Shown one piece after another: positions 17,835-19,915 of a stretch of 19,915 nt of DNA. This stretch comes from Lachnospiraceae bacterium (GTDB lineage: Bacteria > Bacillota_A > Clostridia > Lachnospirales > Lachnospiraceae), in the NCBI GenBank assembly GCA_024690425.1, contig JAILCT010000203.1:1-19915 (forward strand), read 5' to 3'. Made by a program: the position numbers and the translations under genes. A model generated the notes under the pieces. It had not been told where the DNA came from. It worked only from the letters and a program-made list of their open reading frames with translations, and did not search any database. Every line of letters begins with the position of its first letter. Positions within the stretch are counted from its first letter, which is position 1.

Positions 17835-17840
17835 TTACAT

Positions 17841-18344
17841 ATGACTGATATTAAAACAAGAACCCTGGTGCGTGCAGCATTATTTGCAGCACTTACATTT
17901 ATATCAACCTATATAATAAAGATACCTACCCCCGGAACAGGCGGATACATTCATCCGGGTGATGCATTCGTTATACTCTCAGGAGTATTCTTAGGCCCTC
18001 TCTACGGTGCAGCCGCAGCCGGTATCGGATCGGCTCTTGCTGATATTCTTGGAGGTTATTTCTTTTATGCTCCGGTAACCTTTCTGATCAAGGGTATAAT
18101 CGGACTTGTGAGCGGTCTTATTTTCAGCAGCAACGCTCTGAAGATCAAAAAAGACCGCGTTAAGCTTATACTCGGCGGTCTCTTTGCTGCATTATTTGTT
18201 GCTCTTGGCTATTTTACATTTGAAGTATTCGTATACGGACCCGGTGCAGCTGCAAGCATTCCCGCCAATCTTATTCAGGGATTGTCAGGACTTATCATCT
18301 CCAATATCTTATATGCACCGCTCAGTAAGCTGAAGAGATTTTAG
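17841..18344 (+). CDS. ECF transporter S-component (vitamin uptake), ECF-ribofla_trS/DUF1393-like
   Basis: A 167-residue integral membrane protein with about five or six hydrophobic segments. The N-terminal Arg-rich start followed by ALFAALTFISTYIIKIP, then GGYIHPGDAFVILSGVFLGP, GIGSALADILGGYF and FLIKGIIGLVSGL, is typical of S-components. These bind one vitamin or precursor with high affinity and work with a shared EcfA-A'-T module encoded elsewhere. No ATPase or T-component is adjacent, which fits a group II (solo) S-component. The substrate cannot be fixed from sequence; hydroxymethylpyrimidine, pyridoxine or riboflavin-type are candidates. Start: AAAGGAG 7 bases before the ATG. It converges with the GTPase gene, 34 bases apart, with no clear terminator. 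Confidence 0.85.
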   Translation: MTDIKTRTLVRAALFAALTFISTYIIKIPTPGTGGYIHPGDAFVILSGVFLGPLYGAAAAGIGSALADILGGYFFYAPVTFLIKGIIGLVSGLIFSSNALKIKKDRVKLILGGLFAALFVALGYFTFEVFVYGPGAAASIPANLIQGLSGLIISNILYAPLSKLKRF

Positions 18345-18378
18345 ATTCAGTGATCTTGTATTTTACTCTTCTTATTCT

Positions 18379-19311
18379 TTAAGTGAATGAGATAACCTCT
18401 TCCCTTGGTTTGCCGCATGGTTCTATGCTTATTGCCTCAAGCACGGGGCCTTCCTTCCCGTAATCCTCAAAGTATTCTATGTTCACCCTGGCCTTAACCT
18501 TGATATACTGACGGTTCTTAAGATCATCTTCCTTATCATACTTACATGCATATCCAAGAAAAGCTATGTCTTCGGCACAGCATGTCATTGCCATCCTGCC
18601 GGGCACGAAATAGCCCTTCGGGAACTGCGGCGGATGCAGGACCATACCGGTATACTCAATGGTACGGCCCTTATATCTGTCCATGTTATCCAGGGCATCA
18701 AGATACCATACCCCGTATCCCGTATCATCAAGCACGATCGGATCCTTAGTGAGGTCATAGGGAAGGTCCTCTTCAAGGGTAACGTTCATCTCCCCATCCT
18801 TATTCTCAAATATGATATCAGCCTGCTGGTTAAGGGCCTTGATGTTTCTCTTATACGAAGGTATCTTCTCCTCCAGGCCGTCGCATCTGTTCATGATGAT
18901 GAGCTCTGATCCTCTTATCTGCTCAGCCAGCAGTGACTTCATATTGGTGAAGTAAGACTCAAAGGTTGCTCCGTTTATCATGGTTATCTGCTGTTCCACG
19001 CTGAAGTACCAGGGAAGCTTGTGATTCTTAAGTATCCACATGCCGTTAAACTCAACAACTATACGGCCCGGCTTGTATTTCTTCTCAAGCTCCTGTAAAT
19101 ACTTGGCGTTAAAGTCATCTTCATCATCGATGACTTCCATAACCGTACGAGTCCTCTCAAGGACCTTCGGCTCGTATTCCTTCTCCCCTTCTTCACACAC
19201 TATAAGAAGCGTTGTCTTCCTGTCCTGGAAGTAGGGCTGTGTGATCGTGTAGTTGATAAAGTCGGTCTTCCCGCTGTCCAGGAAGCCATTAATGATAAAT
19301 ACCGGTATCAT
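18379..19311 (-). CDS. Divergent G3E/CobW-like GTPase fused to a TIGR03943/DUF1980-like domain
   Basis: The 310-residue product has an N-terminal P-loop GTPase: Walker A GFLDSGKT (9-16; usual form GFLGAGKT), a Walker B-like RIVVEFNG and a guanine-specificity motif NRCD (141-144; usual NKxD). The CxCC metal-transfer motif of canonical COG0523 proteins is missing. The C-terminal part (about 205-300) has YTGMVL, FVPGRMAMTCCAEDIAFLG and IKVKARV, matching the OB-like domain of TIGR03943/YcgQ proteins, with a Cys pair at 244-245. A role in metal handling or delivery is inferred. The chosen start (ATG 19309-19311) has AGAGG 7 bases upstream and starts two residues before the first beta strand; an in-frame ATG at 19335 lies within the tandem repeat block. 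It follows another CobW-like gene across a 13-bp repeat region. Confidence 0.85.
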   Translation of the reverse strand: MIPVFIINGFLDSGKTDFINYTITQPYFQDRKTTLLIVCEEGEKEYEPKVLERTRTVMEVIDDEDDFNAKYLQELEKKYKPGRIVVEFNGMWILKNHKLPWYFSVEQQITMINGATFESYFTNMKSLLAEQIRGSELIIMNRCDGLEEKIPSYKRNIKALNQQADIIFENKDGEMNVTLEEDLPYDLTKDPIVLDDTGYGVWYLDALDNMDRYKGRTIEYTGMVLHPPQFPKGYFVPGRMAMTCCAEDIAFLGYACKYDKEDDLKNRQYIKVKARVNIEYFEDYGKEGPVLEAISIEPCGKPREEVISFT

Positions 19312-19330
19312 AGCTAACCTCTTTTTTAAT

Positions 19331-19434
19331 ATCAATGTTATGTATTATTGTTGTGTATCTATGTTACATATCAACGTTATATATTTATGTTATCTAACAA
19401 TGTTATATAACATTATTATATATCAATGTTATTT
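19331..19434. repeat. 13-bp degenerate tandem repeat, block 1 (8 units)
   Basis: Eight contiguous 13-base units without gaps, consensus about ATCAATGTTATAT. Units differ mostly at positions 3-6 and 11-13, while the GTTAT core is best kept. The block lies directly upstream of the GTPase ribosome binding site, within its probable leader or promoter. Confidence 0.85.
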
Positions 19435-19513
19435 ATAGATATTTCCCTGTTTTCTCTTTAAATCTGCCTTCAAATCTGTTTTTCTGTCAAAATCCATCCT
19501 TGGCCTGATACGA

Positions 19514-19591
19514 AACGATGTTATATATCAACGATACGTATCGACGTTATGTAACAATAATATATATCAGCGTTATATATCACTGCTATTT
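19514..19591. repeat. 13-bp degenerate tandem repeat, block 2 (6 units)
   Basis: Six contiguous units, consensus about ATCAACGTTATAT, the same family as the flanking blocks. It is separated from block 1 by 79 bases (19435-19513) and from block 3 by 103 bases (19592-19694) of non-repetitive AT-rich sequence in which I see no gene. Confidence 0.85.
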
Positions 19592-19694
19592 TAAAATTTT
19601 TTCTCTCATGCTTTCTAGCATTATCATTACTGCAGTATTACCATTTCATGCAGTCTTGTATTACTTCCGGCAAAATCATATCAAAGCATTAAAT

Positions 19695-19785
19695 ATCATC
19701 GATATGTATCACTGTTATATATCCGTATTATGTATCATCGTTATGCATCGATGTTATGTATTATCGTTATGTATCACTGTTATTT
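19695..19785. repeat. 13-bp degenerate tandem repeat, block 3 (7 units)
   Basis: Seven contiguous units, consensus about ATCATCGTTATGT, with Y at position 6 and GTTAT kept in most. The last unit overlaps the stop codon of the upstream CobW-like gene by two bases, so the array begins at the very end of that gene. Confidence 0.85.
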
Positions 19786-19915
19786 ATTTGAACAGGGCCT
19801 TTATCGCTTCTTCCTTAAGGTCTGAGCCGATAACACAGATCTTGCCTGTAACCTCAGCTGCTCCGTCCCTTACCTCGCACTCACCGGGTACATAATCGAA
19901 GTGGATGAACCTGTC
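19784..19915 (-). CDS. CobW/G3E-family GTP-binding protein, C-terminal end (runs off the right edge)
   Basis: The last 43 residues and TAA stop are visible, read directly from the minus strand. The stretch with HFDYVPGECEVR, GKICVIGSDL and EEAIKALF matches the C-terminal domain end of CobW-like metallochaperone GTPases, where VPGE-x-x-VR-x-G and TG-K/R-x-C/V-x-IG recur. The GTPase domain is outside the window. It is followed, in the same direction, by the 13-bp repeat blocks and then a second GTPase-like gene, suggesting a two-gene metal-handling cluster. Confidence 0.7.
   Translation of the reverse strand, partial: DRFIHFDYVPGECEVRDGAAEVTGKICVIGSDLKEEAIKALFK

Noticed and set aside
19331..19785. 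CRISPR array or replication origin with 13-mers
   Set aside because: Units are contiguous with no spacers, so not CRISPR. No DnaA-box cluster, dnaA or rep gene is seen, so an origin is unsupported.
19253..19895. Plus-strand open frames rich in Tyr, Ile and Cys over the 13-bp repeats
   Set aside because: Their composition simply reflects translation of the AT-rich 13-mers; no ribosome binding site, and part is antisense to the CobW-like gene.

Overview
This 19.9 kb window looks like a chromosomal stretch from an anaerobic Firmicute of the class Clostridia, most likely a Lachnospiraceae member. The basis is family-level resemblance of the proteins (MutS2, a YhaM-type OB/HD nuclease, an RlmD with the clostridial acidic tail, a solo ECF S-component, GLUG-repeat surface protein), strong Shine-Dalgarno sites and moderate GC. 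No rRNA, tRNA, CRISPR array, prophage or transposase gene is visible.

Region 1 (about 1-9630, all minus strand) is a densely packed housekeeping and signalling cluster, read in transcription order: mutS2, an OmpR-type response regulator, a membrane histidine kinase, two tandem 30-codon ORFs, trmL, a membrane-anchored HtrA/PDZ protein without an intact catalytic triad, yhaM, rlmD and the start of a TetR-family regulator that runs off the left edge. Spacing is short, and from the regulator to trmL the genes are joined by stop/start overlaps, which suggests one transcript with translational coupling.

Region 2 (about 9660-16130, plus strand) has a clear sigma-A type promoter driving an MMPL/RND-type transporter that overlaps a 1227-residue secreted, membrane-anchored GLUG-repeat protein. 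The pair probably acts together at the cell surface. A bidirectional terminator separates it from the convergent enolase gene. Region 3 (16178-18344) holds enolase (minus) and an ECF transporter S-component (plus), divergently transcribed, each with a recognisable promoter and a structured 5' leader. Region 4 (18379-19915, minus) holds a divergent G3E/CobW-like GTPase fused to a TIGR03943/DUF1980-like domain, and the 3' end of a second CobW-like protein. Between these two lie three blocks of a degenerate 13-bp tandem repeat.

The most unusual material is not the genes themselves. It is: (a) the 89-bp tandem duplication between the kinase and trmL, in which each copy encodes a 30-residue ORF that ends and begins in a perfect ATGA overlap; (b) a palindromic repeat family with a GGGGACGGTTC core, present as an inverted pair inside rlmD in frame, as a single copy inside mutS2 in frame with 29 identical bases, and as a diverged copy between mutS2 and the response regulator; (c) the HtrA-like protein with Ser and Ala where the catalytic His and Ser should be; (d) the 13-bp repeat blocks.
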